In this document: in pieces, positions 17,626 to 26,313 of the stretch
How the letters are laid out: every line of letters starts with the position of its first letter
How positions within the stretch are numbered: position 1 is the first letter of the stretch
Origin: Xanthobacter tagetidis
Lineage (GTDB): Bacteria > Pseudomonadota > Alphaproteobacteria > Rhizobiales > Xanthobacteraceae
Reading direction: 5' to 3'
Assembly: GCF_003667445.1 (NCBI RefSeq)
Contig: NZ_RCTF01000004.1
Location: forward strand, 186,001-250,000
DNA length: 64,000 bases
Translations under genes and position numbers: made by a program
The notes under the pieces: model-generated
What the model was told of the DNA's origin: nothing
Seen by the model: only the letters and a program-made list of their open reading frames with translations
The model's database searches: none

Positions 17626-18480
17626 ATGCCATCTTCGACCGAAGCTCACACGTTGCGCGCGCGCCTGAGGGGCGCCCTGTGCGCCGTCTCGCTGGCCTGC
17701 GCGCTGGTCCTGTCGGCCTGCGCCAGCGACAAGGACGAGGTGCTCCCCCCCGACGAGCCGGCGGAGAAGATCTACAATGAGGGCCTGACCCTGCTGCGCC
17801 AGCAGCGGCCCGACCAGGCGGCCACCCGATTCGAGGACGTGGACCGCACCCACCCCTATTCCGAGTGGGCCCGAAAGGGCCTCCTGATGGCGACCTATTC
17901 CTATTTCGAAGCCGGAAAGTACGACGAGGCCATCATGGCCGGCCGCCGCTACGTGGCGCTTTATCCCGGCTCGCAGGACGCCGCCTACGCGCAGTATCTG
18001 GTCGCCTCCTCGCTCTACGAGAACATTCCCGACATCACCCGAGACCAGCGCAAGACCCGCCAGGCACTGGAGGCGCTCGAAGACGTGGTGCGCAAGTATC
18101 CCAACTCGGAATACGCCGCCACCGCCAAGCGAAAGATCGAGGTCGCGCGCGACCAGCTCGCCGGCAAGGAGATGCTGATCGGCCGCTACTACATGGAGCA
18201 GCGCAACTACACCGGCGCCATCAACCGCTTCAAGGTGGTGGTTACGCAATACCAGACCACCCGGCAGGTGGAAGAGGCGCTCATGCGCCTCACCGAGTGC
18301 TACATGGCGCTCGGCGTGGTGAGCGAAGCGCAGACGGCAGCCGCGGTTCTGGGCTATAATTTCCCCGACAGTCCGTGGTACAAGGACGCCTACAAGCTGG
18401 TCTCCTCCGGCGGCATGACGCCCCAGGAGAACAAGGCGTCCTGGATCAGCCAGGCATTCAAGAAGATGGGGCTCGGCTAA
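17626..18480 (+). CDS. bamD: Outer membrane assembly lipoprotein BamD
   Basis: 284-residue lipoprotein of the BAM complex, which inserts beta-barrel proteins in the outer membrane. Signal peptide with lipobox LVLSAC, then about five TPR-like repeats starting at PAEKIYNEGLTLLRQQRPDQAATRFEDVDRTHPYSEWA (quoted in part as AEKIYNEGLTLL and HPYSEWARK), YDEAIMAGRRYVALYP, and RYYMEQRNYTGAINRFKVVV. The ATG at 17626 is preceded by an in-frame GTG one codon upstream. It lies 6 bp upstream of recN, the conserved comL-recN pair. Confidence 0.95.
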   Translation: MPSSTEAHTLRARLRGALCAVSLACALVLSACASDKDEVLPPDEPAEKIYNEGLTLLRQQRPDQAATRFEDVDRTHPYSEWARKGLLMATYSYFEAGKYDEAIMAGRRYVALYPGSQDAAYAQYLVASSLYENIPDITRDQRKTRQALEALEDVVRKYPNSEYAATAKRKIEVARDQLAGKEMLIGRYYMEQRNYTGAINRFKVVVTQYQTTRQVEEALMRLTECYMALGVVSEAQTAAAVLGYNFPDSPWYKDAYKLVSSGGMTPQENKASWISQAFKKMGLG

Positions 18481-18486
18481 AGGTCC

Positions 18487-20205
18487 ATGCTCGCCTCGCT
18501 CTCGATCCGGGACATCGTCCTCATCGAGAAACTCGATCTCTCCCTTGCGGACGGACTGACCGTCCTCACCGGCGAGACGGGAGCGGGCAAGTCGATCCTG
18601 CTTGATGCCGTGTCGCTCGCCCTCGGCGGGCGTGGCGACGGCGCCCTGGTCCGCCACGGCGCCCAGAAGGGCCAGGTGACGCTGGTCTTCGACCTCGCGC
18701 CCGACCATCCCGCCCATGACATCCTCGCCGGCGCGGACCTGCCCGACGAAGGCCCGCTCGTCATCCGCCGGGTGCAGATGGCGGATGGGCGCACTCGCGC
18801 TAGCATCAATGACGAGCAGGTGAGCGTGCAGACGCTGCGCCTGATCGGCGCGAGCCTCGTGGAACTGCACGGCCAGCATGACGACCGCGCCATGGTGGAC
18901 GCCGCGAGCCATCGCGCGCTGCTGGACGCCTTCGCCGGCCTGTCCGGCGCCGCTTCCGGGCTCGGCAGCCTGTGGCGCCTGTGGCGCGAGGCGCTGGAGA
19001 ACGCCCGGGCCGAGCGCGCGCGCATCGCCGCCGCCGAGAAGGAGGCGGACTTCATCCGCCATGCGGTGGAGGAACTGGGCGCGCTCGCGCCGAAGCCGGG
19101 CGAGGAGACGCAGCTCGCCGAGCGCCGCACCACCATGATGCGTTCCGAGAAGATCGCCGGCGACCTCTCCGAGGCGCTCGATGCGGTCTCGGGCGGCGCC
19201 TCCCCCATTCCAGCGCTCGCCGCCGCAGTGCGCCGGCTGGAACGCCGCGCCGGCGAGGCGCAGGATTTGGTGCGCCCGGCGGTCGCGGCCATCGACGAGG
19301 CGCTCAACGCCCTGGAGATGGCACGCGGCCACCTGGAGACGGCGCTTGCCGACGCCGCCTTCGAGCCGGCCGAGCTGGAGCGCATCGAGGAGCGCCTGTT
19401 CGCCTTGCGCGCCGCGGGCCGCAAATATGCCTCGCCCGTGGACGACCTGCCGGCCGTGGTCGCGCGATTCGCCGGACAATTGGAGCGGCTCGACCAGAGC
19501 GCGACCTATCTCGCGGGCCTGGAGAGGGTCTCGGCCGATGCCGAGGCCGCCTATCGCGCTGCCGCCGATACGCTCTCGCAGGGCCGCCACGCTGCCGCGC
19601 GGCGCCTCGACGACGCGGTGGGCGCCGAACTCGCGCCGCTGAAGCTGGAACGCGCCACCTTCATCACCAAGGTTTCGAGCGACCCCGCGAGCGCCGGCCC
19701 CGACGGCTACGACCAGGTGGAATTCTGGGTGCGCACCAATCCCGGCACCCGCCCCGGCCCGCTCATGAAGGTGGCCTCGGGCGGCGAGCTGGCGCGCTTC
19801 CTGCTGGCGCTGAAGGTGGTGCTGGCCGACAAGGGCTCGGCGCCCACTCTGGTGTTCGACGAGATCGACACCGGCGTCGGCGGCGCGGTGGCGGATGCCA
19901 TCGGCCTGCGCCTCGCCCGGCTCGCCGACCAGGTGCAGGTGCTGTGCGTGACCCATGCGCCGCAGGTGGCGGCGCGGGCGCGGCACCACCTGCTGATCGC
20001 CAAGGGAGCGATGGACGGCGCGATGGACGGGGCGATGGACGGCACCGCGCGCGCCCCCGCCGATCAGGAACTGCCCGTCACCACCTCCGTCGCCGTGCTC
20101 GGGACGCGCGACCGGCGCGAGGAGATCGCCCGCATGCTGGCCGGCGCCACCGTCACCGCCGAGGCCCGCGCGGCGGCGGACCGGCTGCTGAAGACGGCAC
20201 GTTAG
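18487..20205 (+). CDS. recN: DNA repair ATPase RecN
   Basis: 572-residue SMC-like protein used in double-strand-break repair. Walker A is GETGAGKSILLDAVSLALGG at residues about 30-49; the central part is a long coiled coil broken by a hinge; the ABC signature lies in KVASGGELARFLLALK and Walker B in TLVFDEIDTGVGG, followed by VLCVTHAPQVAARA. Near the C-terminus a tandem GAMD repeat (DNA 20008-20043) is inserted in a loop after HHLLIAKG. The gene starts 6 bp after bamD. In most Hyphomicrobiales ligA follows recN; here the next gene is on the other strand and ligA is absent. Confidence 0.97.
   Translation: MLASLSIRDIVLIEKLDLSLADGLTVLTGETGAGKSILLDAVSLALGGRGDGALVRHGAQKGQVTLVFDLAPDHPAHDILAGADLPDEGPLVIRRVQMADGRTRASINDEQVSVQTLRLIGASLVELHGQHDDRAMVDAASHRALLDAFAGLSGAASGLGSLWRLWREALENARAERARIAAAEKEADFIRHAVEELGALAPKPGEETQLAERRTTMMRSEKIAGDLSEALDAVSGGASPIPALAAAVRRLERRAGEAQDLVRPAVAAIDEALNALEMARGHLETALADAAFEPAELERIEERLFALRAAGRKYASPVDDLPAVVARFAGQLERLDQSATYLAGLERVSADAEAAYRAAADTLSQGRHAAARRLDDAVGAELAPLKLERATFITKVSSDPASAGPDGYDQVEFWVRTNPGTRPGPLMKVASGGELARFLLALKVVLADKGSAPTLVFDEIDTGVGGAVADAIGLRLARLADQVQVLCVTHAPQVAARARHHLLIAKGAMDGAMDGAMDGTARAPADQELPVTTSVAVLGTRDRREEIARMLAGATVTAEARAAADRLLKTAR
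20008..20043 (+). repeat. 12-bp triplicate tandem repeat inside recN
   Basis: Three near-identical units, GCGATGGACGG(C/G), at 20008-20019, 20020-20031 and 20032-20043, encode AMDG three times. It stays in frame and lies in a surface loop of the ATPase head, so it probably has little effect on function and may vary in copy number. Confidence 0.9.
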
Positions 20206-20233
20206 GGGACGCAGCCCCTGCGCGGCTGCCGCC

Positions 20234-20656
20234 TCACTCCTGCCCGGGCTTGTCCTGCCTCAGGCTCTTGACCGCGCCGCGCCGGGCCTTCGATTCCAGG
20301 CGGCGCGTCTTGGAGCCGAGGGTGGGCCGCGTGGGGCGGCGCGGCGGGTCCACCTTCAATGCGGCGCGCACCAGCTCCACCAGGCGCTCGATGGCGTCAT
20401 CGCGGTTGCGTTCCTGGGTGCGGAAGCGCTGGGCCTGGATCACCAGAACGCCTTCGCGCGTGAGGCGCCGGCCGGCGAGGCCGGCAAGGCGCGCCTTCAC
20501 CGCCTCCGGCAGGCTCGGGGATGCGGCGACGTCGAAGCGCAATTGCACTGCGCTCGACACCTTGTTCACGTTCTGCCCGCCCGGCCCGGAGGCGCGCACG
20601 AAGGCGAGGACGATCTCCTCCTCGGGGATGCGGATGCGGGGCGAGACTTCGATCAT
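20234..20656 (-). CDS. arfB: Alternative ribosome-rescue factor ArfB (peptidyl-tRNA hydrolase)
   Basis: 140-residue class I release-factor-like protein without a codon-recognition domain. The catalytic GGQ is in FVRASGPGGQNVNKVSSAV near residue 25; the middle includes LVIQAQRFRTQERNRDDAI, typical of YaeJ/ArfB; the C-terminal tail from about residue 105 is Lys/Arg-rich and enters the empty mRNA channel of stalled ribosomes. Start ATG at 20656. It is convergent with recN (28 bp apart) and stands alone. ArfB is the usual backup to tmRNA in alphaproteobacteria. Confidence 0.94.
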   Translation of the reverse strand: MIEVSPRIRIPEEEIVLAFVRASGPGGQNVNKVSSAVQLRFDVAASPSLPEAVKARLAGLAGRRLTREGVLVIQAQRFRTQERNRDDAIERLVELVRAALKVDPPRRPTRPTLGSKTRRLESKARRGAVKSLRQDKPGQE

Positions 20657-20663
20657 GATTCGC

Positions 20664-20780
20664 TAGAGCACGCGCCGATCAGGTTGCTTCGCAAGCTGAT
20701 CGGATCACGCGTTCTCTCTCTTTGAGTTAGAGGGCGTCCGGACCGCCGGAGCATAAGCGGTTCTCCGGCGCCCCGCATGC
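20664..20780. repeat. RIME-like palindromic repeat element
   Basis: Outer arms AGAGCACGCG and CGCGTTCTCT flank inner arms GCCGATCAGGTTGC and GCAAGCTGATCGGA around a TTC loop (20664-20718), followed by TTTGAGTTAGAGGGCG and a second smaller hairpin ending at about 20780. This structure, with the GATCAGGTTG-CTTCGC core, resembles Rhizobiales intergenic mosaic elements. It lies between arfB and the OlsB-like gene and is unrelated to the GTCATGCCCCGG repeats elsewhere in the window. Confidence 0.75.
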
Positions 20781-20816
20781 GCCGCGCGCGCCTTCCGCGG
20801 CCCCCCGCCGGCGCCG

Positions 20817-21956
20817 TCAGATGGCGTGGCGGTTGGCGGACGGGCCGAAATGCTCCACGTAGCGCGGGCTCAGCGCCGAGACCGGCAGCATGATGAGCAC
20901 GTCGGTGGTGCCGAACTGGTGGTCCACCACCGCGCCGTCGCCCACATAGCCGCCGAGCCGCAGATAGCCCTTGATGAGCGGCGGCAGCGCGTGCAGCGCA
21001 GCCTTGGGGTTGATGTCCGCCTTCGCCATGCGGTCCATGGAGGTGTAGCGGCGCTCCACCGCGCGGGCGCGCCATTCCTCGGGCGCGCGGGCATTGTGGT
21101 GCAGGAAGGAGAGCGGCAGCGCCAGCGCGTCCGGGTCGGTGCCCTCCAGGCTCGCGCAGCCGAACATCACGTCGATCTTGTTGCGCAGGATGTAGGTCCA
21201 CACGCCGTGCCAGAGCAGTTCCACCGTGCGCTTGTTGCGGTAGGGCTTGAGCACGCAGGAGCGGCCGAGCTCCAGGAACCTGAGGCCGGGATGGGCGGCG
21301 ATGATGCCGGAGACGTCGAACTCGCCCTGGGTGTAGAAGCCGCCATGGCGCTGGGCCACGTCCTGCTTCAGCAGCCGGTAGGTGCCGACCACCTTGGGCT
21401 TGCGGCGCCCGAGCACCACCTTGCCGGCCTCGTGGTCGAGCACGAGGATGTGGTCGCAGATGGTGTCGAAGCTGTCCATGTCGCGGCGCGCGAGGCGCGT
21501 GGCGGCGTCCGGAACCGCGGCCATCTCCTCGTAGAACACCTTGTAGCGCAGACGCTGGGCGCGGCGCACGTCGCGCGCGGTGCGGGCGAGCCGCACCTCC
21601 AGCGCGCCGAGGCGGCCGAGCACCACATTGTCCTTCAGCGGCACCGCCTCGCGGTGGCGGATGCCGGAATAGGCGCGCAGGTCCGTCACGAATTTCTGCG
21701 GATCGGGCAGGAGCGGCTTGGCGACGCCGCCCGGCACGCCTGCGGCCGCCCGCTCGGGGAAGAACGGAAAGGCGGCATCGCGGCCGAACCAGGGCTGCTG
21801 GAACAGCGGCGCGCCGGGCGCGGCCTGTCCCTCGCCCAGCCGGCCGGCCGGCTTCAGGCCCGGCCACTTGGCGAGGCTCTCCTTGGCCACGTCGATCCCG
21901 CGCCCGACGAGCGCGGGAAAGTCGAAGCCCGGATCGTTCTGTCCGATGCGTTTCAT
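20817..21956 (-). CDS. olsB: OlsB-like ornithine N-acyltransferase (GNAT fold)
   Basis: 379 residues. Residues from about 115 on match the OlsB/COG3176 family, which moves a 3-hydroxyacyl chain from ACP to the alpha-amino group of ornithine, the first step of ornithine lipid synthesis. Landmarks are LRYKVFYEEM, ARRDMDSFDTICDHILVLD, VVGTYRLLKQDVA, LELGRSCVLKPYRNKRTVELLW, VMFGCASLEGTDP, LPPLIKGYLRLGGYVGDGA and the FGTTDVLIML end. The first 110 residues are extra relative to the roughly 290-residue rhizobial enzyme and have no clear domain. The ATG at 21956 has GGAGGG 9 bp upstream. No olsA-like gene is nearby. Other possibilities are acyltransferases for related aminolipids. Confidence 0.8.
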   Translation of the reverse strand: MKRIGQNDPGFDFPALVGRGIDVAKESLAKWPGLKPAGRLGEGQAAPGAPLFQQPWFGRDAAFPFFPERAAAGVPGGVAKPLLPDPQKFVTDLRAYSGIRHREAVPLKDNVVLGRLGALEVRLARTARDVRRAQRLRYKVFYEEMAAVPDAATRLARRDMDSFDTICDHILVLDHEAGKVVLGRRKPKVVGTYRLLKQDVAQRHGGFYTQGEFDVSGIIAAHPGLRFLELGRSCVLKPYRNKRTVELLWHGVWTYILRNKIDVMFGCASLEGTDPDALALPLSFLHHNARAPEEWRARAVERRYTSMDRMAKADINPKAALHALPPLIKGYLRLGGYVGDGAVVDHQFGTTDVLIMLPVSALSPRYVEHFGPSANRHAI

Positions 21957-22578
21957 TGCAACGCCCCCTCCCTCGGGCCGCTGCGGGCGAACTGCGGGGC
22001 TGGCGCCCTTCGCCCCATCCACGGTCTCAAGGGCATCCCGACATCCCGGCCCCTGCCCTGAACGAGGCCGGGGGCCGCGGTCCGGCATATGTGCCGGGTG
22101 ATCGAGAGCAACACCATAATTTTCCGACGCCCGTGTGACAATCTCCGCCACGCCGAAGCGCCGCCCGAACCCCGTCCGGCGCGGCACGCTCCTCTTGTCC
22201 GGCCAGGGCCGGCACGCGCCCGGAGTGCGCCACGGCCCCCCGCGGTCGACCCAAGACTAGCATTGACGCCCGGGCATGTCGCCGGGGGAAGATGCCGCGC
22301 GATGACAGGGCGAATCATGCTGCCGCGCCGATGGCGGAGCACGATCTCCCCTATGGGCATGGATGCCGGATCGGAAACAGGGCGCGCACGCCCGTACCGC
22401 GCCCCGCGCTCCCGACCAGAAATCTGTGCGCGACCTTGATGTTCGGGGCCAATTTTGACGCCCGGCCACGCCAGGTGGCGCGGATCGCGCTATGGCGCCT
22501 GCGTGCGGCACCGGCCGCGCCCGGCCGGATGGTGTCGGGCAGCCGGTGCCCGACACGCAATTTGATGGGGCCTCTCAG
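21957..22578. other. Gene-free gap between divergent genes
   Basis: 622 bp between the divergent OlsB-like gene and the secreted-protein gene. I see no convincing coding sequence or RNA gene. The only local structure is CCGGCA-TATG-TGCCGG at 22082-22097, a short dyad, next to an AT-rich CATAATTTTCC at about 22113-22124 that could belong to the minus-strand promoter. No Pho box is evident. Confidence 0.6.
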
Positions 22579-23193
22579 ATGATCTCGCGCTACCGTCCGT
22601 CCGCCCGCGCCGCCGGCCTCGCCGTGGCCGGCCTGATCGCTCTTTCCGCACCGGCTCTGGCGCAGCCGCGGCCGACCCCTTCGAGCGTCACCTCGGTGGT
22701 GCTGCCGGGCGTCGGCCCGGTGAACATCCTCACCTACAACGCCGCATTCGTCTCCGGCGATCCCGCCACCCGCCGGGTGGTGCTGGAGCAGCCGAACGGA
22801 CGGCGCTGGGCGGTGCGGGTGCCGGCGCTCTATGCCGACGTGCTGAGCATGCCGGTGGGCCAGAACCTCGTCATCCGCGTCCTGCCCGGCGAGGTCACGG
22901 CGCTCGGCAAGGCGCGCCAAGGCAAGCCCGGCGAGGTGCTGGCGGAAGAGGTGCTGGACGCCGGGCTGCCCGGCTGGCCGCAGGATTTCGGCGTCCGCAA
23001 AGTGACGGTCACCACCATCTTCGTCGGCATCGACGCGGCGGCGGGCACCGTCACCTTCGAGGCGCCGGATGGCACGGTCCGCACCATGCGGTCGACCGAT
23101 CCCAAGGTGCTCGGCGACCTGCAGCAGGTCTCGCCCGGCGACCTCGCCCAGATCACCTATTTCGAGGGCCTGACCGTCAACGCCGTGCGCTGA
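22579..23193 (+). CDS. Secreted protein of unknown function
   Basis: 204 residues. A Sec signal peptide, RAAGLAVAGLIALSAPALA, is followed by cleavage before QPRPT. The mature protein appears all-beta, with short strands and two similar segments: VVLPGVGPVNILTYNAAFV...RRVVLEQPNGRRWAVRVPALY and VTTIFVGIDAAAGTVTFEAPDGTVRTMR (quoted in parts). Each ends in a conserved-looking QNLVIRVLPGEV or DLAQITYFEGLTV. This suggests a duplicated OB-like or barrel module in the periplasm. ATG at 22579. The gene is convergent with comM. I do not recognise a named family. Confidence 0.75.
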   Translation: MISRYRPSARAAGLAVAGLIALSAPALAQPRPTPSSVTSVVLPGVGPVNILTYNAAFVSGDPATRRVVLEQPNGRRWAVRVPALYADVLSMPVGQNLVIRVLPGEVTALGKARQGKPGEVLAEEVLDAGLPGWPQDFGVRKVTVTTIFVGIDAAAGTVTFEAPDGTVRTMRSTDPKVLGDLQQVSPGDLAQITYFEGLTVNAVR

Positions 23194-23271
23194 CCGGCCG
23201 GCGGGGGACCCGGCAGCGGGTGCCCCGCTTTTCCGCACGCGCCGCATGCGTCGGGCACGACGGCGCGCCGC

Positions 23272-24804
23272 TCAGGCCGCGGCACGCGGGCGCTCGGCGG
23301 CGGCGCGATAGGCCAGCGCCTCGGCGAGGTGGCGCCGGCCGATGCCGTCCGCGCCGTCGAGGTCGGCCAGGGTGCGCGCCACCTTCAGCACCCGGTGGTA
23401 GCCGCGGGCGCTGAGGCGCATGGCGTCCGCCGCGTCCCGCAGCAGCGCCGCGCCGGCGCTGTCCGGCTGCGCGACGGCATCGAGCAGCGGGCCTGAGGCC
23501 GCCGCATTGGTGCGCACGTCCGGCCGCCCGAGGGCGCTGTAGCGCTCGGCCTGGATCTCCCGCGCCATGGCGACCCGCGCCGCCACCTCCCGCGAGCCCT
23601 CCGCCGGCGCCGGCAAAACGAGGTCGGAGGCCGAGACCGAAGGCACCTCCAGATGGATGTCGATGCGGTCGAGGAACGGGCCGGAGAGCCGCGCCTGGTA
23701 TTCGTCGGCGCAGCGCGGCCCCCTCTTGCAGGTGAAGCCGGGCTCGCCGGCGCGCCCGCAGCGGCAGGGGTTCATGGCGGCGATCAGCTGGAAGCGGGCG
23801 GGATAGGTGACGCGGTGGTTGGCGCGCGCGATCAGCACCTCGCCGCTCTCCAGCGGCTGGCGCAGGCTGTCCAGCACCTGGGGCGTGAACTCGGGCAGTT
23901 CGTCCAGGAACAGCACGCCGTTATGGGCGAGCGAAACCTCCCCCGGCCGCGCCTTGATGCCGCCGCCCACCATGGCGGCCATGCTGGCCGAATGGTGCGG
24001 CGCGCGGAACGGCCGGCGGTCCATCAGCGCGCCGTTCTCGATCGTGCCCGCCACCGAGGCGATCATGGACACGTCCAGCATCTCGGCCGGAGAGAGCGGC
24101 GGCAGGATCGAAGGCAGGCGCTGGGCAAGCATGGACTTGCCCGCCCCCGGCGGGCCGACGAACAGCAGATTGTGGCCGCCCGCCGCGGCCACCTCCAGAG
24201 CGCGCTTCGCCGCCTCCTGGCCGCGCACGTCCCTCAAATCGAGCGGCGCCAGCGCCGGCTCGCCCATGCGCGGCTCGGGGCGCGCCATCACCTGCCGCCC
24301 CGAGAAATGGTTGGCGAGGGCGATGAGCGAGACCGGCGCGAGGATGTCCATGTCGGGGCTCGCCCAGGCCGCCTCGGCGCCGCAGGGCGCGGGGCAGATG
24401 AGCCCGTGCCCGCGCGCATTGGCGCCGATGGCGGCGGGCAGCACGCCGGCCACCGCCGCGAGCGTGCCGTCGAGCCCGAGTTCGCCCACCACCGTGAAGC
24501 CGGCCAGCGCATCCGCCGGGATGGCGCCGATGGCGGCCATGAGGCCGAGGGCGATGGGCAGGTCATAGTGCGAGCCTTCCTTCGGCAGGTCCGCCGGGGC
24601 GAGATTGATGGTGATGCGCCGGGCCGGCAGCGCGAGGCCGGAGGCGATCAGCGCCGCCCGCACCCGCTCCTTGGCCTCGGTCACCGCCTTGTCGGGCAGG
24701 CCGACGATGGTGAAGGCCGGCAGGCCCGCGGCCACGTGCACCTGCACGTCCACGGGGCGCGCCTCCACCCCCTCGAACGCCACCGTCGCCACGCGCTGGA
24801 TCAT
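23272..24804 (-). CDS. comM: ComM/YifB-type AAA+ Mg-chelatase-like ATPase
   Basis: 510 residues. The N-terminal 170 residues form a ChlI-associated, Lon-protease-S5-like domain with FTIVGLPDKAVTEAKERVRAAL and INLAPADLPKEGSHYDLPIA. The central AAA+ module has Walker A FVGPPGAGKSMLAQRLPSILPP, Walker B GVLFLDELPEF, and sensor regions RANHRVTYPARFQLIAAMNPC; the C-terminal Mg-chelatase segment has GYHRVLKVARTLADLDG. A Cys-rich stretch (CRCG..C..GPRC) follows the AAA+ core, as is normal. ComM is a branch-migration helicase used when transformed DNA is integrated. In related genomes it sits near gshB; here an MFS gene, a methyltransferase gene and a PHA gene lie between them. Confidence 0.95.
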   Translation of the reverse strand: MIQRVATVAFEGVEARPVDVQVHVAAGLPAFTIVGLPDKAVTEAKERVRAALIASGLALPARRITINLAPADLPKEGSHYDLPIALGLMAAIGAIPADALAGFTVVGELGLDGTLAAVAGVLPAAIGANARGHGLICPAPCGAEAAWASPDMDILAPVSLIALANHFSGRQVMARPEPRMGEPALAPLDLRDVRGQEAAKRALEVAAAGGHNLLFVGPPGAGKSMLAQRLPSILPPLSPAEMLDVSMIASVAGTIENGALMDRRPFRAPHHSASMAAMVGGGIKARPGEVSLAHNGVLFLDELPEFTPQVLDSLRQPLESGEVLIARANHRVTYPARFQLIAAMNPCRCGRAGEPGFTCKRGPRCADEYQARLSGPFLDRIDIHLEVPSVSASDLVLPAPAEGSREVAARVAMAREIQAERYSALGRPDVRTNAAASGPLLDAVAQPDSAGAALLRDAADAMRLSARGYHRVLKVARTLADLDGADGIGRRHLAEALAYRAAAERPRAAA

Positions 24805-24945
24805 GCGCGCCCCCTGAAGCCCCTGATTGCGGAAGGCTAGCGGAGCACGCGGAGCGGCGCAAGAACGAATTGGGAACATCCATTCCCCATTCCCTCGCCG
24901 CCCAACCGCGCCTAGGGTGCGCCGGTGGTGCCGGGGGAGGGATGC

Positions 24946-26220
24946 ATGGCGGCGACGCGGTTTCGCTACGTGGTGGTGCTGCTGCTGTTCATCATCACGG
25001 TGGTGAACTATGTGGACCGCGCCGCGATCTCCTATGCCATCCCGGCCATGGAGGCACAGCTCGGGCTCTCCAAGCTCGATGCCGGCACCATCCTCGGCGC
25101 CTTCGGCATCGGCTATGCGGTGACGACGCTGATCGGCGGCTTCGCGGTGGACCGCTACGGCGCGCGCCTGGTGCTGACCATCGCGGCGGTCATGTGGAGC
25201 CTGTCCATCGGCCTCACCGGCGTCGCCTCCGGCTTCCTCACCCTCTATCTGGCGCGCACCCTGCTCGGCGTCTCGGAGGGGCCGAACTTCCCGGCCATGA
25301 CGGGCGCGCTCGCACGCTGGCTGCCGCCGGTGCAGCAGGCGAGCGCCCACGGCTACGCGCTGCTGGCGGTGCCGGTGGCGCTCGCCATCGGCGGCCCCAT
25401 CGTCACCCAGCTTCTGGCGCTGCTCGACTGGCGCTGGACCTTCGGCGTGCTGTTCGCGCTCTCGGTGGCCTGGGTGCCGCTGTGGTTCTTCCTGTTCCGC
25501 GACGATCCCGCCCGTTCGCCCCACGTCAACGCGGCGGAGCTGGCCACGATCCGCGCGGGGGCCGCCGCCGCGCCGCCCCCGGCCAAGCGCATCTGGCCCG
25601 AGCGCGTGGTGCTGCGCGCGCTGCTGACCAACCGCACGCTGCTCGCCAACTACTGGGCGTTCTTCGTGTTCGGCTATTTCCTGTTCTTCTTCATGAGCTG
25701 GCTGCCGAGCTACCTGCACACGGTCTACAAGCTGGAGCTGACCACGGTCGGCGCCTTCACGGTGGTGCCGTGGCTGGCCGCGGCGGTGGCGCTGTGGGCG
25801 CTCGGCCTCCTGTCGGACCGCCTGCTGAAGACCACCGGGCGCCTCAGGGTGGCGCGCTCCTACGTCATCGCCGGCAGCCAGCTGGTGGCGGCGCTGGCGG
25901 TGGTGCCGGTGGCGTTCGCCGACAACCTCGTTGTGGCGATCGCCGGCATCACGGTGGCGGTGGCCGCCTCCATGGGCGCCAATGCGGCCTATTACGCGGT
26001 GAACGTGGACATCGTGCCGGAGCGGGCGGCGACCGCGCTCGGCATCATGGACTTCGCCTTCGCGCTCGCCGGCTTCCTCGCCCCCGCGCTGACGGGATGG
26101 GTGCTGCACCTGCGCGGGTCGTTCACCGACGGCTTCCTGCTGATGGCGGCGCTCGCCCTGTCCTCGGTGGTGGTGGTGCTGGCGTTCCACCACCCGGACC
26201 GCGACCGCAGGGCTCATTGA
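24946..26220 (+). CDS. MFS transporter, anion:cation symporter-like
   Basis: 424 residues with 12 predicted transmembrane helices. It opens with VVVLLLFIITVVNYVDRAAISYA, typical of the ACS family (glucarate, galactonate, hexuronate and phthalate transporters), followed by the loop 2-3 motif DRYGARLVL and the SEGPNFPAMTGALARW helix-4/5 region. The ATG at 24946 is preceded by GGGGGAGG with a 5-bp spacer. It is divergent from comM and followed by a hairpin at 26224. A sugar-acid or other organic anion substrate is likely from the family, but no catabolic enzyme next to it identifies which. Confidence 0.9.
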   Translation: MAATRFRYVVVLLLFIITVVNYVDRAAISYAIPAMEAQLGLSKLDAGTILGAFGIGYAVTTLIGGFAVDRYGARLVLTIAAVMWSLSIGLTGVASGFLTLYLARTLLGVSEGPNFPAMTGALARWLPPVQQASAHGYALLAVPVALAIGGPIVTQLLALLDWRWTFGVLFALSVAWVPLWFFLFRDDPARSPHVNAAELATIRAGAAAAPPPAKRIWPERVVLRALLTNRTLLANYWAFFVFGYFLFFFMSWLPSYLHTVYKLELTTVGAFTVVPWLAAAVALWALGLLSDRLLKTTGRLRVARSYVIAGSQLVAALAVVPVAFADNLVVAIAGITVAVAASMGANAAYYAVNVDIVPERAATALGIMDFAFALAGFLAPALTGWVLHLRGSFTDGFLLMAALALSSVVVVLAFHHPDRDRRAH

Positions 26221-26223
26221 GGA

Positions 26224-26254
26224 GCCCTGCGCGCCGGCGGCTTGCGCGCAGGGC
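26224..26254 (+). terminator. Hairpin after the MFS gene
   Basis: GCCCTGCGCG at 26224-26233 and CGCGCAGGGC at 26245-26254 form a perfect 10-bp stem 4 bp after the stop codon. No T run follows, so termination may be partial or rho-assisted. Confidence 0.55.
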
Positions 26255-26313
26255 CGGGCCGGGCTGAAATCCGGCCCCCAAAATCCCCCCACGCGCCACG
26301 CCGGAGCCGCTCC

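Noticed and set aside
16267..19989. Long minus-strand open frame opposite lpxC, bamD and recN
   Set aside because: It has the low-complexity Arg/Gly/His composition of an antisense shadow and overlaps three well-supported genes.
21957..22578. Pho box upstream of the OlsB-like gene
   Set aside because: A single GTGACA-like half-site is present near 22135 but no partner lies 11 bp away.
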